A DNA stretch of 41,699 nucleotides from positions 1 to 41,699 of the forward strand of contig NZ_URFY01000039.1 of assembly GCF_900547205.1 (NCBI RefSeq). Reading direction: 5' to 3'. The stretch comes from an uncultured Bacteroides sp. GTDB taxonomy: Bacteria > Bacteroidota > Bacteroidia > Bacteroidales > Bacteroidaceae. Of the stretch, positions 16,007-24,815 are shown in pieces (within the stretch, counting starts at the first letter, position 1; every line of letters starts with the position of its first letter). Under the pieces are notes generated by a model. It did no database searches. It saw only the letters and a list, made by a program, of their open reading frames with translations, and was not told where the DNA came from. The translations under genes were made by a program, and so were the position numbers.

Positions 16007-16795
16007 ATGAAAACAGTAATTACATTTATTTTATTAGCAGTATTATTCTCCTGTCAGTCGAGAAATAAATATTGTGTTAGCGAAGAAGATATGCTTTATG
16101 TAAAAGCGAAGCCGTCGCCTTCAAGTAATAACTTTGTATACGTTAATCGGTTTGGAAGTCAACGAATACCGGATCCGGATAAATCAAAGCCTGAGGATGA
16201 ATTTGTAGAGGCACATGAATTTAGTTGTGGACTTGCATTGGTAAGAGGCTATGATAAAAAATGGCGTTACATTAACCGTAAGGGAGAGACTGTGATTGAA
16301 GCGCCTTATGATAAATGTTGGAGTTTCGGAGAGTTCTACGAAAGTGACTTGGGATTTAAAGAACTGGCTCGTGTGAATAACGGAATAAAACGTTATGGAG
16401 GAATGGGTTGGAATGAAGGTGGTAAATATGGACTCATAGACACAAAAGGTAGAGTGGTGCTTCCTGTGAAATATGATGAAATTATAAACTTCGATGAGGA
16501 AGATCGTAGCCGCTGGATGATAAAAAAAGATAGTGTATGGGGATTGATAGATGACAATGCCAATATAATAGTATCTCCTCAATATGATAAATTGAATTAT
16601 TTAGGCGGCAATGCTTTTGTTGAGAAGAATAACAAAACGGGAATGCTTGATAAAAATGGTAAAGTTATCATTCCATTGCAGTATGATTCTATTTTTCGTA
16701 TCTCTAAAGATACTATACAGGTGTTTAAAAAAGGAGTGCCGATGTTGATGAATGGAAGGGGAAAACAAATTAGGAAGGATTTTGAAAGTAGATAA
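16007..16795 (+). CDS. WG-repeat lipoprotein
   Basis: A 262-residue predicted lipoprotein. The start at 16007 gives the signal MKTVITFILLAVLFSC, with the lipobox Cys at 16; longer frames from 15,965 would place non-signal residues first. The mature part carries about four WG/KWG beta repeats: WRYINRKGETVIEAPYD, KYGLIDTKGRVVLPVKYD, VWGLIDDNANIIVSPQYD and TGMLDKNGKVIIPLQYD. Such repeats probably form a beta-sheet scaffold and are common in surface or periplasmic Bacteroidota proteins of unknown function. The next lipoprotein gene begins 2 bp after its stop, so the three lipoprotein genes form an operon. Its bases are more AT-rich than flanking genes. Confidence 0.85.
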   Translation: MKTVITFILLAVLFSCQSRNKYCVSEEDMLYVKAKPSPSSNNFVYVNRFGSQRIPDPDKSKPEDEFVEAHEFSCGLALVRGYDKKWRYINRKGETVIEAPYDKCWSFGEFYESDLGFKELARVNNGIKRYGGMGWNEGGKYGLIDTKGRVVLPVKYDEIINFDEEDRSRWMIKKDSVWGLIDDNANIIVSPQYDKLNYLGGNAFVEKNNKTGMLDKNGKVIIPLQYDSIFRISKDTIQVFKKGVPMLMNGRGKQIRKDFESR

Positions 16796-16796
16796 T

Positions 16797-17409
16797 ATGC
16801 GTAATGTAAGTTATATATTGTTGGTGCTTATGATTTTATTATCATGCCAATCTAAAAATGGAACTAGTATTAATAAGAGTGTTGATGTGACGAAACTGAA
16901 TAAATTGGAACAGTTTTTTTTTATTATCAATAGATTCAGTTATGCATTCTTTTGACTTATCGAATGATAGTATTATGGATTTCCCTAATTTATCCGCCTA
17001 TACAATCAAGGCTCTAGACTTGTCTGGTAATAAGTTGGATACAATTATTCCTCATTATTTGCCTAAGGGATTAGAACGTTTAAATCTGTCGAACAATCGG
17101 TATAAAGGATATATAAATATAAGAAGATACACAATACCTTTTTTGAAAGAAGTTGATTTATCCAATAATTCATTGGATAGTATAAGAATAACTGAACCTC
17201 TATATCGAATATTATTAGCCCATAATAACTTGGTTTCTATAGGATTGAATCAGAAGAATGTACAGTATCTTGATGTATCTTATAATGTTCATTTAAATAG
17301 ATTTGTTCGTTTTGAACCCACACTGATAGATACGGTAATAAGTGTGGAAGTTGCTGATGGGAAAAATTTATTAGGTCCAATAAGTAAGAATGCCGGATAC
17401 CATTATTAA
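16797..17409 (+). pseudogene. Leucine-rich lipoprotein, frameshifted in a T9 tract
   Basis: The frame starting at 16797 encodes a lipoprotein signal (MRNVSYILLVLMILLSC, Cys17) and breaks at a run of nine T residues at 16914-16922. Read as T8 it continues as KLEQFFLLSIDSVMHSF and then DLSNDS, matching the downstream paralogue (KLEKLLLLPQDSLIFSYDLSNDS region, 17,418 gene). The repaired product is about 203 residues with leucine-rich strands (LDLSGNKLD, LERLNLSNN, LKEVDLSNNSLD, VQYLDVSYN). As written, the ORF ends at 16955 after a short tail and the rest starts only at an internal ATG (16942) with no signal. It could be a pseudogene, a phase-variable locus or a base-calling error in the homopolymer. 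Confidence 0.85.
16914..16922 (+). repeat. T9 homopolymer at the frameshift site
   Basis: Nine consecutive T residues sit exactly where the reading frame of the leucine-rich lipoprotein shifts. Losing one T restores a frame that aligns without gaps to the paralogue downstream. Confidence 0.85.
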
Positions 17410-17417
17410 TAATTAGA

Positions 17418-18071
17418 ATGAAAAGAATAACCTATCTGATATCGTTGATTGTTTCAGTATTGGCTTGTAAGAAAGGTGATAAAGCTAATACTTTAGAGTT
17501 GTCCCAAGAAGAAATAAAGCTTACCAAGCTGGAAAAACTTTTATTACTTCCTCAAGATTCGCTGATATTCTCCTATGATCTGTCTAATGATAGTCTCAGG
17601 ACCTTTCCTGATTTATCCGCCTATACAATTAAGACTCTTGACTTGTCTGGTAATATGTTAGATACAATTATTACTCATTATTTGCCTAAAGGGTTAGATA
17701 AATTAAATCTTTCGCACAATAAGTATCGTGGTCAATTGAGAATCCTTGAAAATACAAAGAATACATTGAAAGAACTGGATATATCCTATAATGCATTGAC
17801 TAAAATATATGTAGGTGAACCTCTTTATCGAATAATAGTGTCACATAATGATTTAGTAGAAGTTGATATAAATCATCGGCATATACAATATCTTGATATC
17901 TCTTATAATTCAAATATGTCTGAAAGGGTCACATTTAGTCCTGAAAGGATAGATACAATTATACGTGAAGGTGTAGCTGATGGTAAACAGTTGGTATCTC
18001 CCAATGCACCTATGATAGTATATGATTTCATCCATCAAAGTGAGCTTATGGATATGTTTCATTTGCAATAA
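17418..18071 (+). CDS. Leucine-rich repeat lipoprotein (intact paralogue)
   Basis: A 217-residue lipoprotein with signal MKRITYLISLIVSVLAC, Cys17 as the lipid site. The mature part has short leucine-rich strands: IKTLDLSGNMLDTI, LDKLNLSHNKYRG, LKELDISYNALTKI, RIIVSHNDLVEV and IQYLDISYN, likely a small LRR-type solenoid for binding. It is a clear tandem paralogue of the frameshifted gene, which starts in the same way and shares FPxLSAYTIKxLDLSGN and the EPLYRI segment. The two are 9 bp apart. Function is unknown. The AT-rich composition and duplication suggest recent gain or fast evolution. Confidence 0.8.
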   Translation: MKRITYLISLIVSVLACKKGDKANTLELSQEEIKLTKLEKLLLLPQDSLIFSYDLSNDSLRTFPDLSAYTIKTLDLSGNMLDTIITHYLPKGLDKLNLSHNKYRGQLRILENTKNTLKELDISYNALTKIYVGEPLYRIIVSHNDLVEVDINHRHIQYLDISYNSNMSERVTFSPERIDTIIREGVADGKQLVSPNAPMIVYDFIHQSELMDMFHLQ

Positions 18072-18072
18072 A

Positions 18073-18103
18073 TTTAATTTCTCCCTAGAATCTCGTACAT
18101 TTG
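18073..18103 (+). promoter_or_regulatory. Promoter of mnmA
   Basis: TTTA at 18073-18076, a 19-bp spacer and TACATTTG at 18096-18103. The expected start near 18,108 leaves about 20 nt before the ATG. Confidence 0.6.
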
Positions 18104-18128
18104 TATTCTGTAATTTAAGAGCATTGGA

Positions 18129-19214
18129 ATGGAAGAACGAAATAAGCGAGTATTAGTAGGTATGAGTGGCGGTATAGACAGTACCGCCACCTGCCTGATG
18201 CTGCAAGAACAAGGATACGAGATAGTAGGAGTCACCATGCGCGTATGGGGCGACGAGCCGCAGGATGCCAAAGAACTGGCTGCGAGGATGGGAATAGAAC
18301 ATTATGTGGCAGATGAACGTATACCTTTCAAAGAAACCATCGTAAAAAACTTTATAGACGAATATAAACAGGGACGGACACCGAATCCGTGCGTGATGTG
18401 CAACCCATTGTTTAAGTTCCGCATCCTGACAGAATGGGCGGACAAGTTGGATTGCGCTTGGGTGGCCACCGGACACTATTCCCGGCTTGAAGAGCGAAAC
18501 GGGAATATCTACATTGTTGCCGGAGATGATGACAAGAAAGACCAGTCATATTTTCTTTGGCGATTGGGTCAGGATGTGTTGAGACGTTGCATCTTCCCGC
18601 TGGGCGATTACACGAAAGTAAAGGTGCGCGAGTATCTTGCAGAGAAAGGCTATGAAGCAAAGTCGAAAGAGGGAGAGAGTATGGAAGTCTGCTTCATCAA
18701 AGGCGATTACCGTGATTTCCTTCGCGAGCAGTGTCCGGAGCTGGATAGTGAAATCGGTCCGGGATGGTTCGTCAATTCCGAAGGCGTAAAGCTCGGGCAA
18801 CATAAAGGCTCACCTTATTATACTATCGGTCAGCGAAAAGGATTGGAAATAGCATTGGGCAAACCTGCCTATGTATTGAAAATCAATCCGCAGAAGAACA
18901 CCGTGATGCTGGGAGATGCCGAACAGTTGAAAACCGAATATATGCTGCTGGAACAAGACAGAATCATTGATGAAAAGGAACTGTACGACTGTGAGAACCT
19001 GACCGTACGTATCCGATATCGCAGTCGTCCGCTGTCGTGCCGGGTGAAACGCCTAGACGATGGACGTTTACTCGTTCGCTTTCTTGAGACGGCTTCTGCC
19101 ATTGCTCCCGGACAATCGGCTGTATTCTATGACGGCAGGCGGGTACTCGGCGGTGCTTTCATCGCTTCGCAGCGGGGGATTGGGTTGGTGATACTGGAAA
19201 ACAACGAACAGTGA
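18129..19214 (+). CDS. mnmA: tRNA-specific 2-thiouridylase MnmA
   Basis: A 361-residue enzyme that activates U34 of tRNA-Lys, -Glu and -Gln with ATP and transfers sulfur to make s2U34. The PP-loop SGGIDSTA is at about 13-20. The first catalytic Cys is Cys88 in GRTPNPCVMCN, and the second is Cys188 in EVCFI. ATGHYSRL, YTIGQRKGL and SGG-type contacts complete the family set. Bacteroides often carry more than one mnmA copy; which this is cannot be told. No tusA-like or iscS gene is adjacent. Length is normal and the start follows its own promoter. Confidence 0.95.
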   Translation: MEERNKRVLVGMSGGIDSTATCLMLQEQGYEIVGVTMRVWGDEPQDAKELAARMGIEHYVADERIPFKETIVKNFIDEYKQGRTPNPCVMCNPLFKFRILTEWADKLDCAWVATGHYSRLEERNGNIYIVAGDDDKKDQSYFLWRLGQDVLRRCIFPLGDYTKVKVREYLAEKGYEAKSKEGESMEVCFIKGDYRDFLREQCPELDSEIGPGWFVNSEGVKLGQHKGSPYYTIGQRKGLEIALGKPAYVLKINPQKNTVMLGDAEQLKTEYMLLEQDRIIDEKELYDCENLTVRIRYRSRPLSCRVKRLDDGRLLVRFLETASAIAPGQSAVFYDGRRVLGGAFIASQRGIGLVILENNEQ

Positions 19215-19298
19215 ATGATTGCATAATGCGCTGAATAACTGCAAAGTGCACTGTTTGATAGCAAAGAATTATGATTAATAAACAATAAAGATAAACTT

Positions 19299-20654
19299 AT
19301 GAAGAAGTTGCTACTATTAACTCTCGCCTTAAACCTTTGTTTAGGCGTCTTCGCCCAATTCACTCCGGGCGATACCTTGAAATACCGCATTAGTCTGAAA
19401 GACAAAGCTGCCACGGAGTATTCGTTGCAGAAACCGGAGAAGTACTTGTCTCAGAAGTCCATCGAACGAAGAAAGCGACAAGGGTTGGCAGTAGATTCTA
19501 CCGATTTGCCGGTATGCAAGAAATACGTAGATGCGATACGAAAGACGGGTGCACACGTCGTTGTCACCGGAAAATGGGATAACTTCGTCACCGTTTCCTG
19601 CAATGACAGTACGCTGATTGACGAAATCGCAAAGCTGCCTTTTGTGCGTTCTACGGAAAAAGTATGGCAGGGCGTCGTACAAAAATCTTCAAGAAGAGAC
19701 TCGCTGATAAACACCCCCTTGCGCTCGGATAGCCTTTACGGACCTGCGTACGCTCAAATCGGAATGAGTCGTGCAAACCTTCTTCACCAAGCCGGTTTCA
19801 AAGGACAAGGTATGACGATTGGAGTAATTGATGCCGGATTTCATAATGTGGATAAGATAGAAGCGATGAAGAATATCAATATTCTGGGTACGCGTGACTT
19901 TGTGAATCCGACGGCAGATATTTACGCAGAGGGCAGCCATGGGATGTCCGTTCTTTCCTGCATGGCAATGAATCAGCCGAATGTGATGATTGGTACGGCC
20001 CCCGAAGCATCCTACTGGCTGCTGCGTAGCGAAGATGAATCTTCGGAACACTTGGTGGAACAGGACTATTGGGCTGCGGCCATCGAGTTTGCCGATAGCG
20101 TGGGAGTAGATATGATAAACACTTCGCTTGGCTATTACACATTTGACGACCCAACGAAGAACTACCGATACCGTGACTTGAACGGACATTACTCGCTGAT
20201 GTCCCGTCAGGCTTCCAAGGCTGCCGACAAAGGGATAATCCTTGTTTGCAGTGCCGGAAACTCAGGATCGGGTTCGTGGAAAAAGCTAACACCTCCGGGC
20301 GATGCGGAGAATGTGATAACCGTAGGCGCCATCAGTAGAAAAGGTGTGCTGGCCCCCTTCTCTTCTATTGGAAACACCGCCGATGGACGGGTAAAACCGG
20401 ATGTGGTGGCAGTAGGCTTGGCTGCGGACGTGATGAATACGGACGGAAATCTTCAACGTGCCAACGGAACTTCTTTCTCATCTCCGATTATGTGTGGTAT
20501 GATAGCCTGTTTGTGGCAGGCTTGTCCCAAGTTGACTGCAAAAGAAGTTATCGAGCTGGTACGCAAATCGGGAGACAGAGCCGATTTTCCGGATAACATA
20601 TATGGATATGGTATCCCCGACTTGTGGAAGGCATATTTAATCGTTAATCCCTAA
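19299..20654 (+). CDS. Secreted subtilisin-like serine protease (S8 family)
   Basis: A 451-residue protease with a signal peptide cleaved near AQFTPG (residue 20). A pro-domain-like region covers about 25-135. The catalytic domain has Asp178 (GVIDAG), His214 (EGSHGMSVLS), the oxyanion Asn321 (VCSAGNSG) and Ser392 (NGTSFSSP), so all catalytic residues are present. Short interrupted tail: no secretion-sorting (Por) domain is seen, so it is likely periplasmic or surface-exposed. It follows mnmA by 84 bp and precedes xseA by 5 bp, so it may be transcribed with xseA. Confidence 0.95.
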   Translation: MKKLLLLTLALNLCLGVFAQFTPGDTLKYRISLKDKAATEYSLQKPEKYLSQKSIERRKRQGLAVDSTDLPVCKKYVDAIRKTGAHVVVTGKWDNFVTVSCNDSTLIDEIAKLPFVRSTEKVWQGVVQKSSRRDSLINTPLRSDSLYGPAYAQIGMSRANLLHQAGFKGQGMTIGVIDAGFHNVDKIEAMKNINILGTRDFVNPTADIYAEGSHGMSVLSCMAMNQPNVMIGTAPEASYWLLRSEDESSEHLVEQDYWAAAIEFADSVGVDMINTSLGYYTFDDPTKNYRYRDLNGHYSLMSRQASKAADKGIILVCSAGNSGSGSWKKLTPPGDAENVITVGAISRKGVLAPFSSIGNTADGRVKPDVVAVGLAADVMNTDGNLQRANGTSFSSPIMCGMIACLWQACPKLTAKEVIELVRKSGDRADFPDNIYGYGIPDLWKAYLIVNP

Positions 20655-20659
20655 CCGTT

Positions 20660-21892
20660 ATGAACTCCTCTCTTTCTCTCTTAGAACTGAATGCACTCGT
20701 TCGCCGGAGCCTTGAGCAATGCTTGCCCGATGAATATTGGATACAGGCGGAGTTGAGCGATGTCCGTTCCAATTCTACCGGACATTGCTATCTGGAATTT
20801 GTGCAGAAAGATCCCCGTAGCAATAGTCTCATAGCCAAGGCGCGCGGTATGATTTGGAATAACATCTACCGCTTGCTGAAACCTTATTTTGAGGAAACCA
20901 CCGGGCAGATGTTCACCTCCGGAATCAAAGTGCTGGTGAAAGTGACTGTCCAGTTTCACGAACTCTACGGGTATAGCCTGACGGTGCTCGATATTGATCC
21001 TACCTATACAATAGGAGATATGGCGCGTCGCCGTCGGGAGATATTGCTGCAGTTGGAAGAAGAAGGAGTGTTGACGTTGAATAAAGAACTGGCAATGCCG
21101 GTTCTTCCTCAGCGCATTGCCGTTATCTCTTCGGCTACGGCAGCAGGTTATGGCGATTTCTGTCATCAGTTGAGGCACAATCCCGGCGGGTTCTTCTTTT
21201 ATGCCGAACTTTTCCCTGCGTTGATGCAAGGCAACCAAGTGGAAGAATCGGTATTGGCTGCTTTAGATTGTATCCATGCACGTATTGACGAGTTTGATGT
21301 GGTAGTCATCATCCGCGGTGGAGGGGCTACCTCCGATTTATCGGGTTTCGACACCTATCTGCTGGCAGCGTCCTGCGCACAATTCCCGATACCCGTTATT
21401 ACCGGCATCGGTCATGAACGGGACGATACGGTGCTCGATTCGGTAGCTCATACGCGCGTAAAGACTCCTACTGCTGCTGCCGAACTTTTGATTCACCGGA
21501 TGACGGAAGCTGCCGAATATCTGGAAGAATTGTCCGCCCGTGTACAGCAAGGAACTTATGCTATACTCGAAAATGAGCGGAGGAAACTCGTTACTATTCA
21601 AACCCGTATCCCCGCACTGGTTCACCGGAAACTATCGGATGCACGCTACGCCCTGCTGACGGCCCGGAAGGACTTGTCTCAGGCAACCGCGACATTACTC
21701 TCTCGCCAGCATCACCGGCTGGAGCTGATGCGGCAACGCATCGGCGATGCTTCCCCCGAAAAACTATTAAGCCGAGGATATAGCATCACCTTGAAGGACG
21801 GAAAAGCAGTGACCGATGCATCCTCGCTGCGACCGGGAGACGTGCTGACTACCCGGCTCTCAAAAGGGGAAGTTCAATCCACCGTTCGGTAG
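20660..21892 (+). CDS. xseA: Exodeoxyribonuclease VII large subunit
   Basis: A 410-residue nuclease subunit. Together with several XseB copies it degrades single-stranded DNA from both ends into oligonucleotides. The N-terminal OB-fold (SLSLLELNALVRRSLEQCL, YWIQAELSDVRSNSTGHCY) is followed by the catalytic domain with VISSATAAGYGDFCHQL, VVVIIRGGGATSDLSGFD and ITGIGHERDDTVLDSVAHTR, then a coiled-coil region. The TPTAAAELL motif is present. It begins 5 bp after the protease stop and is followed by xseB after 52 bp. Confidence 0.96.
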   Translation: MNSSLSLLELNALVRRSLEQCLPDEYWIQAELSDVRSNSTGHCYLEFVQKDPRSNSLIAKARGMIWNNIYRLLKPYFEETTGQMFTSGIKVLVKVTVQFHELYGYSLTVLDIDPTYTIGDMARRRREILLQLEEEGVLTLNKELAMPVLPQRIAVISSATAAGYGDFCHQLRHNPGGFFFYAELFPALMQGNQVEESVLAALDCIHARIDEFDVVVIIRGGGATSDLSGFDTYLLAASCAQFPIPVITGIGHERDDTVLDSVAHTRVKTPTAAAELLIHRMTEAAEYLEELSARVQQGTYAILENERRKLVTIQTRIPALVHRKLSDARYALLTARKDLSQATATLLSRQHHRLELMRQRIGDASPEKLLSRGYSITLKDGKAVTDASSLRPGDVLTTRLSKGEVQSTVR

Positions 21893-21944
21893 AAAGCGTG
21901 TGATTTTAATATTTAGAATTATCAACCATTAAACATACATCATC

Positions 21945-22151
21945 GTGGCAGCAAAAAAAGAAACATACTCCCAGGCAATGGACCGCCTCGAAAAAATCGT
22001 TCGCCAGATAGACAATAACGAATTGGATATCGACTTATTGAGCGAGAAAATAAAAGAAGCCAATGAAATAATCGCCTTCTGCACCGAAAAACTGACGAAA
22101 GCAGACCGTGAAGTCGAAAAATTATTGCAAGAAAAGCGGCAGTCTGAATAA
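21945..22151 (+). CDS. xseB: Exodeoxyribonuclease VII small subunit
   Basis: A 68-residue helical protein starting with GTG at 21945 (MAAKKETYSQAMDRLEKIV). The segment QAMDRLEKIVRQIDNNELD with LSEKIKEANEII is the XseB signature; it forms a helical hairpin that packs on XseA. Position directly after xseA confirms the call. The GTG start is supported because no in-frame ATG lies nearby upstream. Confidence 0.95.
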   Translation: MAAKKETYSQAMDRLEKIVRQIDNNELDIDLLSEKIKEANEIIAFCTEKLTKADREVEKLLQEKRQSE

Positions 22152-22158
22152 TAAAGGT

Positions 22159-22166
22159 TATTTTTG
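22159..22166 (+). promoter_or_regulatory. Possible -7 box for ilvE
   Basis: TATTTTTG matches TAnnTTTG in the short gap between xseB and ilvE. No good -33 element is seen, so this is weak. Confidence 0.4.
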
Positions 22167-22206
22167 CATTTTAAAGCACAAAAAAAGGAAACCAATACAT
22201 TACAAT

Positions 22207-23226
22207 ATGAAAGAAATAGACTGGGCGAGTCTGTCATTCGGATACATGAAGACGGATTACAATGTGAGAATCAATTTCCGTAATGGAGCATGGGGAGAGC
22301 TGGAAGTAAGCAGTGAGGAAACCCTCAATCTGCATATGGCAGCTACGTGCCTGCATTATGGTCAGGAAGCATTTGAAGGATTGAAAGCATTCCGTGGAAA
22401 AGACGGTAAGGTGCGCATCTTCCGTTTGGAAGAAAATGCGGCACGCCTGCAATCTACTTGCCGAGGCATTATGATGGCGGAACTTCCTACTGAACGCTTC
22501 AAAGAAGCTATTCTGAAAGTGGTGAAGCTGAACGAGCGTTTTATCCCTCCTTATGAGACGGGAGCTTCTCTTTATATTCGTCCGTTATTGATTGGTACAA
22601 GTGCTCAGGTAGGTGTGCATCCGGCTGAGGAATATATGTTTGTGGTATTTGTTACTCCGGTAGGTCCTTACTTTAAGGGTGGATTCTCAACCAATCCGTA
22701 CGTTATCATCCGCGAATTTGACCGTGCTGCTCCTCATGGAACAGGTATATATAAGGTAGGCGGCAACTATGCTGCCAGTCTTCGTGCCAACAAGAAAGCT
22801 CATGACTTGGGATATTCTTGTGAGTTCTATCTTGATGCTAAAGAAAAGAAATATATCGACGAATGTGGCGCTGCCAACTTCTTCGGTATTAAAGATAACA
22901 CATACATCACTCCGAAATCAACTTCCATCCTGCCTTCCATCACCAACAAGAGCTTGATGCAGTTGGCCGAAGATATGGGAATAAAAGTAGAACGCCGCCC
23001 CGTGCCGGAAGAAGAACTCTCTACGTTTGAAGAAGCAGGTGCTTGCGGCACAGCAGCCGTTATCAGTCCTATCGAGCGTATCGACGATTTGGAGAACGGT
23101 AAATCATATGTCATCTCAAAGGATGGAAAGCCGGGACCGATTTGTACGAAGCTGTATAATAAGTTGCGTGGCATTCAGTATGGCGACGAACCGGATACGC
23201 ACGGATGGGTGACAATTGTGGAGTAA
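22207..23226 (+). CDS. ilvE: Branched-chain amino acid aminotransferase
   Basis: A 339-residue PLP enzyme (fold type IV) that exchanges amino groups between Leu/Ile/Val and 2-oxoglutarate, in synthesis or breakdown. It starts MKEIDWASLSFGYMKTDY; a frame from 22,108 would overlap xseB and carry a Lys-rich non-conserved extension. The PLP-binding Lys183 is in GIYKVGGNYAAS. YIDECGAANFFGI and AGACGTAAVISPI, the PLP-phosphate loop, are present. Length matches the family-II BCATs. It is followed by a membrane protein gene after 46 bp. Confidence 0.95.
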   Translation: MKEIDWASLSFGYMKTDYNVRINFRNGAWGELEVSSEETLNLHMAATCLHYGQEAFEGLKAFRGKDGKVRIFRLEENAARLQSTCRGIMMAELPTERFKEAILKVVKLNERFIPPYETGASLYIRPLLIGTSAQVGVHPAEEYMFVVFVTPVGPYFKGGFSTNPYVIIREFDRAAPHGTGIYKVGGNYAASLRANKKAHDLGYSCEFYLDAKEKKYIDECGAANFFGIKDNTYITPKSTSILPSITNKSLMQLAEDMGIKVERRPVPEEELSTFEEAGACGTAAVISPIERIDDLENGKSYVISKDGKPGPICTKLYNKLRGIQYGDEPDTHGWVTIVE

Positions 23227-23272
23227 TCAACGTTTCATTTATATATTAACACATTTATTAATTAATACTACT

Positions 23273-23881
23273 ATGTTAAAAGAAAACTCAGTATTGCGTG
23301 CCGATGCACGTGCGGCGCTTCAAGGCAAGTGGCCGATGGCAGCTGTTGCTGCTCTTATTTATTCAGTGGTTGCCGGGGGATTGTCTGCTATTCCTGTAAT
23401 TGGCGGATTGTGTTCCATTTTTGTCGGCCTGCCTCTAGCTTACGGCTTAGCTATTGTGATGCTTGGAGTATTTAAGGGCAAGGACATTGATTTTGGTGTA
23501 CTGTTTGAAGGCTTCCAAGATTATGGACGCATCTTCGTAACCAAACTACTACAATTTGTTTATACTTTATTGTGGTCGTTGTTGTTGGTAGTTCCCGGCA
23601 TTATTAAAGGTTATTCTTATGCGATGACAGACTACATCCTGAAAGAAGAACCCGAAATGAAGAACAATGCAGCTATCGAAAAGAGTATGGCTATGATGGA
23701 AGGAAACAAGATGAAGTTGTTCATGCTTGATTTGAGTTTCATCGGTTGGGCTATTCTTGCTATTTTCACTTTCGGTATCGGATTTCTCTTCCTGCAACCT
23801 TATGTGCAGGTGACACGCGCTGCTTTCTATGAAGACTTGAAAGCACAGGGAGCAAATGCAGAGACAGTTCAGGCTTTGTAA
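23273..23881 (+). CDS. DUF975-like integral membrane protein
   Basis: A 202-residue membrane protein that begins MLKENSVLRADARAALQGKW, a pattern typical of the DUF975 family. Four or so hydrophobic segments follow at about 23-55, 58-75, 100-118 and 155-180, including LLWSLLLVVPGIIKGYSYAM, which carries the family P-G-I-x-K-x-Y element. Function is not known. The start at 23273 is preferred to 23,216 because the upstream residues overlap ilvE. It ends just before a terminator. Confidence 0.8.
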   Translation: MLKENSVLRADARAALQGKWPMAAVAALIYSVVAGGLSAIPVIGGLCSIFVGLPLAYGLAIVMLGVFKGKDIDFGVLFEGFQDYGRIFVTKLLQFVYTLLWSLLLVVPGIIKGYSYAMTDYILKEEPEMKNNAAIEKSMAMMEGNKMKLFMLDLSFIGWAILAIFTFGIGFLFLQPYVQVTRAAFYEDLKAQGANAETVQAL

Positions 23882-23909
23882 TCGAATAAGTCAAGTTACA
23901 ATATAGAAG

Positions 23910-23947
23910 AATGGAGTACGGAGCAATCTGTACTCCATTTCTTTTTG
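23910..23947 (+). terminator. Terminator after the DUF975-like gene
   Basis: AATGGAGTAC (23910-23919) pairs with GTACTCCATT (23930-23939), followed by a T-rich tract to 23,946. The tract also supplies the TTTG of the next promoter. Confidence 0.8.
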
Positions 23948-23974
23948 TCGGTAACGTCAAAATCTGTACCTTTG
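23944..23974 (+). promoter_or_regulatory. Promoter of trmB
   Basis: TTTG at 23944-23947, a 19-bp spacer and TACCTTTG at 23967-23974 are an exact match. The start would be near 23,979, only about 15 nt before the ATG. Confidence 0.75.
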
Positions 23975-23993
23975 CGCCATAATCAGTAATGAT

Positions 23994-24752
23994 ATGGGAA
24001 AGAATAAATTAGAGAAGTTTGCCGATATGGCAAGTTACCCGCACGTGTTCGAATATCCTTATTCGGCAGTGGATAATGTGCCTTTCGACATGAAGGGGAA
24101 GTGGCATGAAGAGTTCTTCAAGAACGACCATCCCATCGTGCTCGAACTGGGTTGCGGGCGCGGTGAATATACCGTTGGACTGGGTAAGATGTTCCCCGAA
24201 AAGAACTTTATTGCAGTCGATATCAAAGGAGCCCGTATGTGGACAGGAGCAACAGAATCCTTGCAAGCAGGAATGAAGAATGTAGCTTTTCTGCGTACCA
24301 ATATAGAAATCATCGAACGCTTTTTCGCCGAAGGCGAAGTGAGCGAAATATGGCTCACTTTCTCCGATCCGCAAATGAAGAAAGCTACCAAGCGACTCAC
24401 CTCCACTTACTTCATGGAGCGCTACCGCAAGTTTCTGAAGCCGGACGGCATCATTCATCTAAAGACCGATAGTAACTTTATGTTCACCTACACGAAGTAC
24501 ATGATTGAGGCAAACAAACTCCCCGTTGAGTTTATTACCGAAGATTTGTATCATTCGGATTTGGTGGATGATATCCTTGGCATCAAGACCTATTATGAAC
24601 AACAATGGCTCGATCGTGGTTTAAACATAAAGTATATCAAATTCCGTCTTCCGCAAGAAGGACAGTTGCAGGAGCCGGATGTAGAAATAGAACTCGATTC
24701 GTACCGAAGCTACAACCGTAGCAAGCGGAGTGGACTGAGTACCAGCAAATAA
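23994..24752 (+). CDS. trmB: tRNA (guanine-N7-)-methyltransferase
   Basis: A 252-residue SAM-dependent enzyme that makes m7G46 in the tRNA variable loop. The SAM-binding motif LELGCGRGEYT is at about 50-60, followed by NFIAVDIKGARMW, FLRTNIE and WLTFSDPQMKKATKRLTS, the TrmB/TRM8 active-site signature with Asp and Pro, here SDPQ rather than the common PDPWPK. The C-terminal region with TYYEQQWLDRG fits the family (its usual T-x-[YF]-E-x-x-[FG] pattern). The tail beyond 225 is Ser/Arg-rich. A strong promoter lies directly upstream; the Mrp-type ATPase gene follows by 63 bp. Confidence 0.93.
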   Translation: MGKNKLEKFADMASYPHVFEYPYSAVDNVPFDMKGKWHEEFFKNDHPIVLELGCGRGEYTVGLGKMFPEKNFIAVDIKGARMWTGATESLQAGMKNVAFLRTNIEIIERFFAEGEVSEIWLTFSDPQMKKATKRLTSTYFMERYRKFLKPDGIIHLKTDSNFMFTYTKYMIEANKLPVEFITEDLYHSDLVDDILGIKTYYEQQWLDRGLNIKYIKFRLPQEGQLQEPDVEIELDSYRSYNRSKRSGLSTSK

Positions 24753-24815
24753 GCTTGCATAATAGCAACTAGTGATTTAATTCGTATAATAGTAAATTGT
24801 CAAATCGTAAATAAC

